Source: Lachnospiraceae bacterium Zagget2
GTDB lineage: Bacteria; Bacillota; Clostridia; Lachnospirales; Lachnospiraceae
Length of the DNA stretch: 64,000 nt
Reading direction: 5' to 3'
NCBI GenBank assembly: GCA_001941045.1
Contig: MSHD01000020.1
Coordinates: 1-64,000, forward strand
The notes under the pieces are model-generated. The model worked only from the letters and a program-made list of their open reading frames with translations, ran no database searches and had not been told where the DNA came from. Below, piece after piece: positions 18,732 to 27,452 of this stretch (its first letter is position 1; each line of letters begins with the position of its first letter). The position numbers were made by a program, and so were the translations under genes.

Positions 18732-19061
18732 ATGGCAGTCCATGATCTCGGACAGACACTCAAAGAGCTTAGGCACCACAGAGGTCTGACACAGGAAGCG
18801 ATCAGCCGCGAACTGCATATTTCCAGGCAAGTCTACTCCCATTATGAAAATGGTCGCAGATCCCCCGATGTCATCACAGCCAGCCGAATCGCAGATTTTC
18901 ACCACATATCGCTGCAAAAACTCGTAAAAGGCTTACGTCCGGAAGAAATTCCCGAGTCTGATGAATTACAGGAATTTATCATGCTCTATGATTCTCTGAG
19001 CCCGGAGGATAAAGAAGGCATACGCAGCTATATCGAATATCTGCACACAAAGTCAAACTAA
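18732..19061 (+). CDS. XRE-family HTH regulator
   Basis: A 109-residue cytoplasmic regulator. The N-terminal Cro/C1-type helix-turn-helix spans about residues 7-60 (LKELRHHRGLTQEAISRELHISRQVYSHYENGRRSPDV). The C-terminus is a short helical segment, SPEDKEGIRSYIEYLH, common in small stand-alone XRE proteins. GAGGT lies 9 bases before the ATG. Target genes are unknown. The gene converges on pyrC with 10 bases between them and no obvious terminator. Confidence 0.
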   Translation: MAVHDLGQTLKELRHHRGLTQEAISRELHISRQVYSHYENGRRSPDVITASRIADFHHISLQKLVKGLRPEEIPESDELQEFIMLYDSLSPEDKEGIRSYIEYLHTKSN

Positions 19062-19071
19062 CCGACGCCAT

Positions 19072-20331
19072 TCATTCCGGGTACACAATCCGCCCGGCGC
19101 AGATCGTATAGTGCACCCTGCCCGGCAGCTCCCAGCCCAAAAACGGACTGTTCATGGCCTTTGATGCGAATTTTTCTACCTTCCAGTATTCCTTTTCCCC
19201 AAAAATAATCAGATCTGCCGGCGCATCCACCTCAATACTTCCCGGGATCAGTCCATAGAACTCCGCCGGAGCCTGGCTCATACACCGCATTAAATCCATC
19301 AGTGACAGATATCCCGGTTCCACAAGAGATTTCAGGCCAAGCCCGAGCGAGGTCTCCAGCCCTGTAATGCCGCTCGGCGCATCTGGGAGCGGCCGTGCTT
19401 TTTCCTCCTCGCTGTGCGGCGCATGATCTGTCACGATCATGTCAATCGTACCATCGCGCAATCCCTCGATGATCGCAAGGCGATCTTCCTCTGTCCGCAG
19501 CGGCGGATTCATGCGCGCACGGGTTCCATACTGCAGGACAGCCTCATCCGTCAGCGTAAAATGATGCGGCGTCGCCTCCGCATGCACATCTGCACCAAGG
19601 CGTTTCGCCAGACGCACAAGCTCCACTGCATTTTTCGAACTGATATGCTGAATGCAGACGCGTGCCCCCGTGTGCAGCGCGAGCATACAGTCCCGCGCCA
19701 CCAGCACATCCTCCGACACGCGCGGCGCGCCGCCGTAGTGCAGCTGCTCCGAGACCGCCCCCTGGTGCACGCCCGGCGAGACGATCAGCGCCGGGTCCTC
19801 CTCGTGAAGCGAGAGCGGCAGCCCCAGTTCCCGCGCTTTCTCCATCGCGGCGATCAGGAGCTTCTCGTCCATGATCGGGATGCCGTCGTCCGTGAATCCG
19901 GCCGCCCCCGCGTCCGCCAATGCCTCCATATCTGTGAGTTCACGGCCCTGCAGCCCTTTTGTGACCGCCGCCGCCTGCAGCACATGTACCGCAGCGCGCT
20001 CCCCTTTTTCCTGCACACAGGCAAGTGTATCCAGATTATCAACCACCGGCCTCGTATTCGCCATGCATACCACAGTCGTGAAACCGCCATGAGCCGCAGC
20101 TGCAGCTCCGGTCAGAATATCTTCCTTATAAGTAAAACCCGGGTCACGAAAATGCACATGGGCGTCCATCAACCCCGGCGCGACGACCAGCCCCGACGCA
20201 TCAATCACCTGCTCGCCTGCGCTTCTCAGATTCTTTCCCGTCTCCACAATCCGCGGTCCTTCCGTGCGGATATCCATAACTTCATCTGTGCCCGTCACAG
20301 GATCCACAACCCGCCCATTCCGAATCAGCAT
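19072..20331 (-). CDS. pyrC: Dihydroorotase (type I, PyrC/AllB-like)
   Basis: A 419-residue amidohydrolase closing carbamoyl-aspartate to dihydroorotate in pyrimidine synthesis. Metal ligands are visible in DAHVHFRDPG (about 57-66), with IQHISSKNAV, TPHHFTLTDEA and TDHAPHSEEEKA downstream. Start ATG 20331 follows AAGGAGG. No other pyr gene is present, so an allantoinase or hydantoinase relative cannot be wholly excluded, but the motif set fits dihydroorotase best. An extended -10 element (TGC-TATACT, minus strand around 20367-20372) precedes it. Confidence 0.
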   Translation of the reverse strand: MLIRNGRVVDPVTGTDEVMDIRTEGPRIVETGKNLRSAGEQVIDASGLVVAPGLMDAHVHFRDPGFTYKEDILTGAAAAAHGGFTTVVCMANTRPVVDNLDTLACVQEKGERAAVHVLQAAAVTKGLQGRELTDMEALADAGAAGFTDDGIPIMDEKLLIAAMEKARELGLPLSLHEEDPALIVSPGVHQGAVSEQLHYGGAPRVSEDVLVARDCMLALHTGARVCIQHISSKNAVELVRLAKRLGADVHAEATPHHFTLTDEAVLQYGTRARMNPPLRTEEDRLAIIEGLRDGTIDMIVTDHAPHSEEEKARPLPDAPSGITGLETSLGLGLKSLVEPGYLSLMDLMRCMSQAPAEFYGLIPGSIEVDAPADLIIFGEKEYWKVEKFASKAMNSPFLGWELPGRVHYTICAGRIVYPE

Positions 20332-20417
20332 TCAGCCATCCTCCTTTTTATTCACTCTTACCAACAGTATAGCAGACCATCCCCTCAAAAGAAATAGCTT
20401 TTCCTGCCGAATCATGC

Positions 20418-20423
20418 TATACT
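20418..20423 (+). promoter_or_regulatory. Extended -10 promoter of the CapA-like gene
   Basis: TGC immediately before TATACT (20418-20423). Transcription would start about 10 bases before the ATG-proximal GGAGGT, giving a very short leader. It is divergent from pyrC. Confidence 0.
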
Positions 20424-20439
20424 CCAGGCGGAGGTGTTT

Positions 20440-21660
20440 ATGAAACATTTAGTAAGTGGACTGAAAATCGGGTTTTTGGTCGGCGTCCTCCTGGTGGGAG
20501 GATACCTCCTGTTACTCCGGGCAAATACATTTACAACGAAGCCAGAGGAAACTGCAGAAATCGCCGAAAACGAAGAAATCTCTGCCGTTGAGCCTGAAGA
20601 AACAGAAACTGCGGAAAACACAGAAGAAACAATTTCGGAAGTAGAAAATACAGACTCAGAAGAGGTCGACGAGGATGAGAACACCGAAGAGGAAGGCGAG
20701 CCTCTCGAAGAAGGGGAACCTTCCGATACCGCCACCCTGGCCTTCGCCGGTGACGTTCTCTTTTCCGACATCTATCTTAATGCCTACGACAGCTCCGGCA
20801 TTGTCGCGATCGCGGATACGGAAATGCTGTCTCACATGCAGAATGCGAACCTTTTCCTCCTGAACGAGGAATTTCCCTTTAGTCTGCGCGGCGAAGCGAA
20901 GGAAGGCAAGCAGTACACCTTCCGCACCGATCCGAAATATGTATCCATCCTGCAGGATCTGGGGACGGATATCGTCACCCTTGCAAACAACCATGCGCTG
21001 GACTACGGGCAGGACGCGTTCTGCGATACGCTGGACACCCTGAATCAGGCCGGGATCACCTACATCGGCGGCGGATATGACCTCACGGAAGCATCCTCGC
21101 CCGCGGTTCGCACCGTGAATGGGCAGAGCTTCGCGATTTTCGGCGCGACGCGCGTCTCCCCATCCTACGACTGGTACGCGACCAGCAGCCAGCCGGGCCT
21201 CTTCCAGACCTATGATGCGACCCGGCTCAATGCCGCCATCACGGAAGCCGATGCCGAATATGACCATGTCATCGTCTTTGTCCACTGGGGCGTCGAGCGC
21301 AACGAGACGCCGGAGGATTACCAGCGTACGCTCGCGCAGGGCTACATCGACGCGGGCGCCGATCTGATCGTCGGCTGCCATCCGCATGTGCTCCAGGGCT
21401 TCGAGTATTATAACGGCGTCCCCATCGTCTACAGCCTCGGCAACTACCTCTTCAGCAACCAGACCGGGGAGACGCTACTTCTGGAGGCCTCCTTCGGGGC
21501 AGACGATTCCCTGGAAATTCAGCTCGTCCCCTGCCAGCGCAGGGGCAGCGGACAGACGCTCTCCGTCATCAACGCGCCGGAAACGCTGTACAGCCGTCTG
21601 ACGGAGCTCTCCTTCGGAGCGAGGGTCACGGCCGACGGCATCCTGCAGCCGGCAGAGTAG
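20440..21660 (+). CDS. CapA-family (PGA_cap) membrane-anchored metallophosphatase-like protein
   Basis: A 406-residue protein with one N-terminal membrane helix (about 8-26), a strongly acidic Glu/Thr-rich linker (about 35-95) and an extracellular PGA_cap domain. Motifs are LAFAGDVLF, TLANNHALDYG, VHWGVE and GCHPHVLQG, the set that binds metal in calcineurin-like folds. CapA proteins take part in poly-gamma-glutamate capsule synthesis, but no capB or capC is here, so a general cell-wall function is equally likely. Start 20440 is chosen over an upstream GTG because GGAGGT lies properly spaced. Confidence 0.
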   Translation: MKHLVSGLKIGFLVGVLLVGGYLLLLRANTFTTKPEETAEIAENEEISAVEPEETETAENTEETISEVENTDSEEVDEDENTEEEGEPLEEGEPSDTATLAFAGDVLFSDIYLNAYDSSGIVAIADTEMLSHMQNANLFLLNEEFPFSLRGEAKEGKQYTFRTDPKYVSILQDLGTDIVTLANNHALDYGQDAFCDTLDTLNQAGITYIGGGYDLTEASSPAVRTVNGQSFAIFGATRVSPSYDWYATSSQPGLFQTYDATRLNAAITEADAEYDHVIVFVHWGVERNETPEDYQRTLAQGYIDAGADLIVGCHPHVLQGFEYYNGVPIVYSLGNYLFSNQTGETLLLEASFGADDSLEIQLVPCQRRGSGQTLSVINAPETLYSRLTELSFGARVTADGILQPAE

Positions 21661-21667
21661 ACACAGA

Positions 21668-21699
21668 AAAAATCCCCGGAGAACTTTCTCCGGGGATTT
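21668..21699. terminator. Bidirectional terminator between capA-like gene and tRNA-Leu genes
   Basis: A near-perfect 12-14 base inverted repeat centred on 21683 (ATCCCCGGAGA/TCTCCGGGGAT) with T-runs on both strands. It ends both the rightward CapA-like transcript and the leftward tRNA transcript. Confidence 0.
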
Positions 21700-21704
21700 T
21701 CTGA

Positions 21705-21789
21705 TGCGGAAGATGGGACTTGAACCCACACGAGCGTAACGCTCACAAGAACCTGAATCTTGCTCGTCTGCCAATTCCGACACTTCCGC
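21705..21789 (-). tRNA. tRNA-Leu (anticodon CAG)
   Basis: An 85-base class II tRNA: acceptor GCGGAAG/CTTCCGC, anticodon loop TTCAGGT, long variable arm GAGCG/CGCTC, T loop TTCAAGT. CCA is not encoded. It is second in a two-tRNA transcript. Confidence 0.
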
Positions 21790-21830
21790 AAGCCATATGA
21801 AATTTTTTAAGAGCATTCATACCTGCTCTA

Positions 21831-21914
21831 TGCGGAAGATGGGACTTGAACCCACACGCCCTTGCGAGCACAAGATCCTTAGTCTTGCTCGTCTGCCAAT
21901 TCCGACACTTCCGC
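21831..21914 (-). tRNA. tRNA-Leu (anticodon AAG)
   Basis: An 84-base class II tRNA with the same acceptor, D arm and T arm as its neighbour, but anticodon loop CTAAGGA (AAG, with A34 probably edited to inosine) and a different variable arm. The near identity to the CAG gene suggests tandem duplication. First in the transcript. Confidence 0.
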
Positions 21915-21916
21915 AC

Positions 21917-21976
21917 ATCGCTGAGCCTTTCCGGCTCAGCGATATGTATTATAGCATTGTAAGTCGATCAAGTCAA
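21917..21976 (-). promoter_or_regulatory. tRNA-Leu operon promoter and 5' hairpin
   Basis: Minus strand TTGACT (21971-21976), 17 bases, perfect TATAAT (21948-21953). Right after the predicted start, an 11-base perfect inverted repeat (21917-21927/21933-21943) forms a hairpin that abuts the tRNA 5' end; there is no T-run, so it is probably a processing or stability element rather than a terminator. Confidence 0.
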
Positions 21977-21986
21977 CCACTTTTTT

Positions 21987-23696
21987 TTACGCGTTCTGCT
22001 TCTTCGACTGCTTGCTGAATACCTGCACACCTTCCACAACAAGGAAGATAGCCAGGATAACCATCGCAGCAGCAAGGATCAGCTGGAACCAGTCGCCCCA
22101 GGCAGCGGAAGCTGCGCCAATAAGAGCGATCTTCTTCCTGATCGTGAGAACCAGGCTGCACAGCGTCGCGCAGAGCATGAACACCATCGGGATGTAGAAC
22201 ATCTTGTTGTTCCTGCCGACATTGCCAAGCCAGGCGGCAACCGCCATCAGAGCGATACCGGCGAGCAGCTGGTTCGCGGCTCCAAACAGACCCCAGATCT
22301 GGCTCAGGCTCAGTCCGCCGAGGACGCAGCCGATGATAACCATGAAAGCGGTGCCGACCAGCGGATACGCCAGCACGGAACGGATACCGTCAGCATCCTT
22401 GTAGGATTTCTCATCCTCCTTCAGGAACAGCTCGGAGAACATGAAGCGGGAAAGACGGGTACCGGTGTCCAGAGACGTCAGCGCGAACACGGATACCGCC
22501 AGCGTCAGCAGCGCGTAGATCGTGTTGTAGGACGGAGACTCCGTACCGAACATCGTCGCGATGCCGCTTGCGAACGCAACCGCCGGAGAACCAAACTCGC
22601 CGGCCGTGTACTTCGTGAAGACCATGCCGACTGCGATCAGGGAGATGATACCCAGTGCGGACTCAATCAGCATGGAACCATAGCCGATCACCTTCGCGTC
22701 GCCCTCATTGGCAAGCTGCTTCGAGGAGGTACCGGTAGCGATCAGGCTGTGGAAACCGGAGCAGGCGCCGCAGGCAACCGTGATGAACAGGGTCGGGAAC
22801 AGCGTTCCCAGAGAATTGCTCCAGCCGGTGAACATCGGCAGCTCGAAGGTTGCCGTGCCCGTGAAGGCCGAGAACACGATGCCGATCAGCGCCAGGATGA
22901 TCATGCCGTACAGCAGGAAGCTGGACAGATAATCACGCGGCTGCAGCATGATCCATACCGGCAGCAGGGACGCGATCGTGATGTAGACGCCGATCAGGAC
23001 GATCCACCAGAAACGCGGCAGAGCCAGACCAAAGTTCAGACCGATGGCAACGGCGATCACGATACCGATGATGCCGATGACTGTCGCCGGGCCGGTCTTC
23101 ATGCCGAAGCGGTTCGTCAGGATACCATAGATGATGGCAAGAATGATGAACAGCAGCGAAATCATAGCCGTCGTCTGGTTGCCGGTCGGATTCGCCACGA
23201 TGCCGAACATCACCTCGGAGCCAGCCGCGGTAGCGAAAGTGCCCGCCACGACGTTGACGAAAGAGGCGATAACCAGAATCAGAACGAGCAGAGCGAAGAT
23301 CGTGAAGAGCTTCTGCGCACGCTTGCCCATCGAGGATTTGATGATCTCACCAACAGATTTTCCTTCATTGCGAACAGAGGCAAACAGAGAACCGAAGTCC
23401 TGCAGACCGCCAAAGAAAATACCTCCGATCACACACCACAGAAACACAGGCAACCAGCCAAACACAGACGCCTGAATCGGTCCGTTGATCGGGCCTGCAC
23501 CTGCGATCGATGAGAAATGATGTCCCATCAGAACTGCCGACGGAGCCGCGACATAGTCGACGCCGTCCTCCATCTCGATTGCCGGGGTCTTCTTGCTCGG
23601 GTCGATGCCCCACTGCTTCGCCAGCCATGAACCATAAAATACATAGCCGATGACGAGCAGAACGATAGCTGCAAGAATAATAAGTAATGCTGTCAT
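21987..23696 (-). CDS. cstA: Carbon starvation protein A family transporter
   Basis: A 569-residue membrane protein with about 16 hydrophobic segments. It shows the CstA signatures GHHFSSIAGAGPINGPIQA near residue 58 and GACSGFHSLIATGTSSKQ near 305. Members import peptides or pyruvate across the cytoplasmic membrane. Its start overlaps the end of the upstream gene by four bases, so the two are translated together. An upstream inverted repeat over the -10 region suggests repressor control. Confidence 0.
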   Translation of the reverse strand: MTALLIILAAIVLLVIGYVFYGSWLAKQWGIDPSKKTPAIEMEDGVDYVAAPSAVLMGHHFSSIAGAGPINGPIQASVFGWLPVFLWCVIGGIFFGGLQDFGSLFASVRNEGKSVGEIIKSSMGKRAQKLFTIFALLVLILVIASFVNVVAGTFATAAGSEVMFGIVANPTGNQTTAMISLLFIILAIIYGILTNRFGMKTGPATVIGIIGIVIAVAIGLNFGLALPRFWWIVLIGVYITIASLLPVWIMLQPRDYLSSFLLYGMIILALIGIVFSAFTGTATFELPMFTGWSNSLGTLFPTLFITVACGACSGFHSLIATGTSSKQLANEGDAKVIGYGSMLIESALGIISLIAVGMVFTKYTAGEFGSPAVAFASGIATMFGTESPSYNTIYALLTLAVSVFALTSLDTGTRLSRFMFSELFLKEDEKSYKDADGIRSVLAYPLVGTAFMVIIGCVLGGLSLSQIWGLFGAANQLLAGIALMAVAAWLGNVGRNNKMFYIPMVFMLCATLCSLVLTIRKKIALIGAASAAWGDWFQLILAAAMVILAIFLVVEGVQVFSKQSKKQNA

Positions 23697-24211
23697 TTTT
23701 TACTACTCCCTTCCTTTGTGGATTGTATAATGTTGTTCACGAGCTTCTCCTGGTCGCGACCCTGGCGGTTGCTGGCCGTTTCCCCTGAAGAAAGCTCAAT
23801 CACAGCCAAACGGTAATGGCTCCAGCCATGAAACCCATGGCGGTAGCTCTTGTAGTGGCGCAGCTTCTTTATCTGCGTCATCGCTTCCGGCTCGATGTGA
23901 TCAGCCAGAATATAGAGAATCACATCGCTGTTCCGATGGTCGGCGTGCGGCTGCACTTTTGCCGTCCCGCGCTCCCAGGCGGCCTCGTCCAGGCGGGCAA
24001 GCGTCTCTGTGTCGAGCGTCTCCACAGATGCGAAATAAACGAATTCTTTCGTGTCCACTTCGCTGATCCGTGCGCTCTTGATCAGGAAATACTGCTCGTC
24101 ATGGAGGCTGAACTCCGCCTCCGCCGCAAAGGGCTCCTCTACTTCTCTTTTTATATCGTAATAGGCTTCAAAAGCGGTGATCAGCTTCTCAAGCGCCTCT
24201 GTTCGATCCAT
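23693..24211 (-). CDS. Uncharacterised protein co-transcribed with cstA
   Basis: A 172-residue soluble, charged protein that I do not recognise. It starts MDRTEALEKLITAFEAYYDI; the middle alternates strand-like segments (EAEFSLHDEQYFLIKSARIS, KEFVYFASVETLD), and the C-terminus is basic (KLRHYKSYRHGFHGWSHYRLAV, then Gln/Lys-rich). It overlaps cstA by four bases and shares its promoter, so a partner or regulatory role for the transporter is the simplest inference. Confidence 0.
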   Translation of the reverse strand: MDRTEALEKLITAFEAYYDIKREVEEPFAAEAEFSLHDEQYFLIKSARISEVDTKEFVYFASVETLDTETLARLDEAAWERGTAKVQPHADHRNSDVILYILADHIEPEAMTQIKKLRHYKSYRHGFHGWSHYRLAVIELSSGETASNRQGRDQEKLVNNIIQSTKEGSSKK

Positions 24212-24232
24212 GTCTGTCCTCTTTTTCCGTTC

Positions 24233-24280
24233 ATACCGAAAAGATATTGAAATTATACTCCTTCGGTATTAAAAATACAA
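24233..24280 (-). promoter_or_regulatory. Promoter and inverted-repeat operator of the cstA operon
   Basis: Minus strand TTGTAT (24275-24280), 17 bases, TATAAT (24252-24257). An 8-base inverted repeat ATACCGAA/TTCGGTAT (24262-24269 and 24233-24240) brackets the -10 element and start site, the layout of a repressor operator. The adjacent divergent XRE gene is a candidate regulator. Confidence 0.
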
Positions 24281-24443
24281 GATTTTTGGCGAAAATTATT
24301 TAGAAATTGTTTATAATTTTTTTAGAATTACAGCAGCGAACGGAAATGTTTCTCTAAATAACACATTTCGCGGATTCTATTCCGCGGGGGGTTCCATGTA
24401 TTATTTATTTAAACCGATTGCTGTAGAAAGGAAGGTATCGAAA

Positions 24444-24764
24444 ATGGATTATCACGCACTTGGAAGAAGAGTTCGCGAGGAGCGCCTGCGGCTGAATCTC
24501 ACGCAGGAAAAGCTGGCGGAGGATGTCGGCGTCTCGACCGCCTATATCGGGCAGATCGAGAGAGGCGAGCGCAGCCTGACGCTGGACAAGCTCGTAAAAC
24601 TCGTGAACCGTCTCGGCGTCACGATTGATTTTCTGCTGTCCGACTATGTGGTCGCCACCGATGACAACAGTATCAATATCCTGATTCAGATTATGCATGA
24701 TCGCACCACCGAGGAGAAAACGCTGGCGATCAATCTTCTGAAAGTTCTGTTTGCAAATAAATAG
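24444..24764 (+). CDS. XRE-family HTH regulator
   Basis: A 106-residue regulator with a helix-turn-helix at about residues 5-60 (RRVREERLRLNLTQEKLAEDVGVSTAYIGQIERGERS) and a helical tail. Start 24444 (MDYHALGRR) is preferred since AGGAAGG lies 8 bases upstream; a 16-residue N-terminal extension from 24396 is possible. It is divergent from the cstA operon and close to its operator, so it may control it. Confidence 0.
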   Translation: MDYHALGRRVREERLRLNLTQEKLAEDVGVSTAYIGQIERGERSLTLDKLVKLVNRLGVTIDFLLSDYVVATDDNSINILIQIMHDRTTEEKTLAINLLKVLFANK

Positions 24765-24775
24765 AGTAAAATTAT

Positions 24776-24816
24776 GGGCAGCGACTGGTTCCTTCCAGTC
24801 ACTGCCCGTATTTTTT
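24776..24816. terminator. Terminator after the XRE gene
   Basis: GGGCAGCGACTGG pairs with CCAGTCACTGCCC around TTCCTT, followed by six T residues on the plus strand. On the minus strand the following sequence is also T-rich (ATAATTTTA), so it can serve the convergent GTPase gene too. Confidence 0.
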
Positions 24817-24820
24817 AGAA

Positions 24821-25762
24821 TTAGAAATATACCAGTTCTTCCTGTGGTTTTTCCGCATTCTTCAGGCCTGCGGATACGAGCACGAGGCCTTCCTCATTGC
24901 TGTACTCGGGCCGCTTTTCCACATGAGCCTTCGCCGTCAGCGTAACCCACTGCCCGTTTTTCAGACGGTCGACGTAGGACGTACTGCAGAGGAAGCCGAT
25001 GAAAGCCGTGTCGTCCGCGCAGCAGGTCATCGCTCTGCGCCCCGGCACGAAGTAACCCTTCGGCAGCCGCGCGCCCTTGTACACCATCGCCTTGAAGACC
25101 ATCGTCTTCCCATCGTATTTCTCCGGATGTTCCATCGCATCGATGTACCAGATCCCGTAATCCGCGTCCTCGATCTCGATCACGTCCGCATTCACGTCAA
25201 AGGGCATTTCCTCCTCGAACTCGAGCGGCTCCCCGCCCTCCGTCTCGAAGACAACCTGCGCCCGCGGGTTCACCGCGCGCATGTTGCGCTTGTACATGGC
25301 GGCCGGCGTCGTCTCATCGCTGCGGTTAAAAATGATCAGATCTGCATCCCGCGCCATCTCCATAAAGAGAGACTTCATATTCTTCAGATAGACGTCGAAG
25401 GTCGAAGCGTCCACCATCGTGATCACCTGCGCTGTGAACCAGCCGCGCGGCATCGTCATGTCGCGCAGATAGTCGAGCGTCCACATGCAGTTGTACTCCA
25501 CGATGACCTGCGTCGGCTTATATTTCTTCTGGCACTCCGTCAGGAATTTCTCATTCAGCTCGGATTTCTCCTCCAGCACAACCAGGGTGGTGTTGCTCTT
25601 TTTCAGGAGATCATCCTCATACTCCTCAATTCCCTCCTCGCAGGCAATGACCAGATTGCGCTCGCCGACGGAGAAATAATCGTCCGCGAGCGTCTCGCAG
25701 GTGAAGCGGGTCTTGCCGCTCTCCAGAAATCCATGTATGACAAAAACAGGAATGTTCGCCAT
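24821..25762 (-). CDS. P-loop GTPase fused to a TIGR03943/COG3689-like domain
   Basis: A 313-residue protein. The first part is a CobW-like P-loop domain (GFLESGKT at about 9-16) that lacks the CXCC metal motif of its upstream neighbour. The C-terminal third (DYGIWYIDAMEHPEKYDGKTMVFKAM onward, with CCADDTAFIGF) resembles TIGR03943 proteins encoded beside zinc-linked GTPases and permeases. ATG 25762 has GAGGTGAGG just upstream. It follows the COG0523 gene after 14 bases, so the two probably act together in metal handling; this is inference. Confidence 0.
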   Translation of the reverse strand: MANIPVFVIHGFLESGKTRFTCETLADDYFSVGERNLVIACEEGIEEYEDDLLKKSNTTLVVLEEKSELNEKFLTECQKKYKPTQVIVEYNCMWTLDYLRDMTMPRGWFTAQVITMVDASTFDVYLKNMKSLFMEMARDADLIIFNRSDETTPAAMYKRNMRAVNPRAQVVFETEGGEPLEFEEEMPFDVNADVIEIEDADYGIWYIDAMEHPEKYDGKTMVFKAMVYKGARLPKGYFVPGRRAMTCCADDTAFIGFLCSTSYVDRLKNGQWVTLTAKAHVEKRPEYSNEEGLVLVSAGLKNAEKPQEELVYF

Positions 25763-25776
25763 AGCCCTCACCTCAT

Positions 25777-26772
25777 TTACGCCAGCTCGAACAGCTTCTG
25801 CAGCTCATCCTCGTTGAGATGCGAGCCGATCACGCACAGGCGCCCCGTGTAGTCCGCAGCGCCGCGCCGGATCTCGAACTCCTCCGGCACCATGTCGAAA
25901 TGGATCCAGGTGCCGTCCGTGCAGGGCAGAATGCCCTTCGCGCGCAGGATGATACCGCACTCATCGTCGTCAGAGAGCTTCTTCAGGATATCGCGCAGCT
26001 GCTCCTCGCTGTATTTCTTCGGCGTCTCCTGCCCCCAGCTCGAGAAGATCTCGTCCGCGTGATGGTGATGGTGATCGTGGTCATGCTCATGATCATGGCC
26101 GCAGCCGCACTCATCGTCATGATCATGATGATGCTCGTGCTCATGCATCTCCTCGAGCTCCTCCTTCATGATCAGATCCTGGTGCTGCATCGCCGCAAGA
26201 ATCTGCTCGCCCGAGAGCTCCTCCCAGGGCGTCGTGATGATGGTCGCCTTCTCATTCTTCTCGCGCAGCATGGCGACACAGGCTGCGAGCTTCTCCTCCG
26301 ACATCTTCTGCGTACGGCTGATGACGATCGTCCCGGCGTACTCGACCTGATTGTTGAAAAACTCGCCGAAATTCTTCATATACATGCGGCACTTCAGACC
26401 GTCCACCACGGTCACGGAGCTTGAGAGCTCCACCTGGGTGGACTGCGCCACACCGCGCACTGCCTTCGCGACGTCCGAGAGCTTGCCGACGCCCGAGGGT
26501 TCGATCAGGATACGGTCAGGCGCGTAGGTCTCAATCACTTCTTTCAGCGCCGTGCCGAAATCTCCGACCAGCGAGCAGCAGATGCAGCCGGAGTTCATCT
26601 CCGTGATCTGAATACCGGCCTCCTTCATGAAACCGCCGTCGATGCCGATCTCGCCAAATTCATTTTCAATCAGGACAACCTGCTCTCCTGCGAAAGCCTC
26701 CTTCAGAAGCTTCTTGATCAGCGTTGTCTTACCCGCTCCGAGAAATCCGGAGATAATCTCTACCTTTGTCAT
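25777..26772 (-). CDS. COG0523 (CobW/ZNG1-like) metal GTPase with His-rich loop
   Basis: A 331-residue GTPase. Walker A is GFLGAGKTT (about 9-17), followed by NEFGEIGIDGG, the metal-binding GCICCSL (CXCC) at about 64-70, and EPSGVG. Residues about 212-245 are extremely rich in His, Asp and Glu with a CGCGHDH core, a metal-buffering insert. The C-terminal CobW_C domain follows. Members act as metallochaperones for zinc or cobalt. Start 26772 is set by AAGGA 6 bases upstream. No Zur-type operator was identified by eye. Confidence 0.
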   Translation of the reverse strand: MTKVEIISGFLGAGKTTLIKKLLKEAFAGEQVVLIENEFGEIGIDGGFMKEAGIQITEMNSGCICCSLVGDFGTALKEVIETYAPDRILIEPSGVGKLSDVAKAVRGVAQSTQVELSSSVTVVDGLKCRMYMKNFGEFFNNQVEYAGTIVISRTQKMSEEKLAACVAMLREKNEKATIITTPWEELSGEQILAAMQHQDLIMKEELEEMHEHEHHHDHDDECGCGHDHEHDHDHHHHHADEIFSSWGQETPKKYSEEQLRDILKKLSDDDECGIILRAKGILPCTDGTWIHFDMVPEEFEIRRGAADYTGRLCVIGSHLNEDELQKLFELA

Positions 26773-26797
26773 AATCATTCCTTCTCTCTATTCTTAC

Positions 26798-26827
26798 AGA
26801 AAAGCCCTCGGCAAAACCAAGGGCTTT
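26798..26827 (-). terminator. Terminator of the infC-rpmI-rplT operon
   Basis: AAAGCCCTTGG pairs with CCGAGGGCTTTT around TTTTG, with a short T-run. It separates rplT from the GTPase genes. Confidence 0.
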
Positions 26828-26833
26828 CGTCTA

Positions 26834-27193
26834 CTACGCATTCAGCGCATTCTTCGCTGTGTCTGCCAGAGCCGTGAAGGCCGCCGCATCGTTCACTGCC
26901 AGATCCGCGAGAATCTTGCGGTTGACTTCCACACCGGCGCTCTTCAGACCATACATGAATCTGCTGTAGGACAGTCCGTTCATGCGTGCCGCCGCATTGA
27001 TACGGGCGATCCAGAGCTGCCGGAACTGACGCTTTTTCTGCTTGCGTCCCGCGTAGGAGCTCGCCAGCGCTCTCATGACCGACTGCTTCGCAACGCGATA
27101 CTGCTTGCTCCTTGCTCCTCTATAGCCCTTCGCGAGCTTTAATACTCTGTTATGCTTCTTTTTGGCGTTCAATCCGCCTTTGATTCGTGCCAT
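26834..27193 (-). CDS. rplT: 50S ribosomal protein L20
   Basis: A 119-residue, highly basic protein starting [24 protein letters not shown], the standard L20 N-terminus. It binds 23S rRNA early in assembly and, in Firmicutes, represses its own operon through the infC leader. Last gene of the operon, 26 bases after rpmI. Confidence 0.
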   Translation of the reverse strand: MARIKGGLNAKKKHNRVLKLAKGYRGARSKQYRVAKQSVMRALASSYAGRKQKKRQFRQLWIARINAAARMNGLSYSRFMYGLKSAGVEVNRKILADLAVNDAAAFTALADTAKNALNA

Positions 27194-27219
27194 TTCTTTT
27201 CCTCCTTAACTTCCGGTCC

Positions 27220-27417
27220 TTATAAATATGGTAAAATCTTCTTCATGGTCGGAGCGTTCGTCGCATCCGTGATGGTCGCCTGGCGAAGATTCCTCTTCCT
27301 CTTCGCGGACTTTTTGGTCAGGATATGGCTCTTATATGCTTTCATTCTCTTTAGCTGGCCGGTCCCGGTCTTTTTAAAACGCTTCGCAGCTGCTCTTTTT
27401 GTCTTTACTTTTGGCAT
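27220..27417 (-). CDS. rpmI: 50S ribosomal protein L35
   Basis: A 65-residue basic protein starting [20 protein letters not shown], full length for L35. It lies between infC and rplT as in most bacteria. Confidence 0.
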   Translation of the reverse strand: MPKVKTKRAAAKRFKKTGTGQLKRMKAYKSHILTKKSAKRKRNLRQATITDATNAPTMKKILPYL

Positions 27418-27452
27418 GTCTTTGTTCCTCCTGTGAAATCTGCTACAATATT

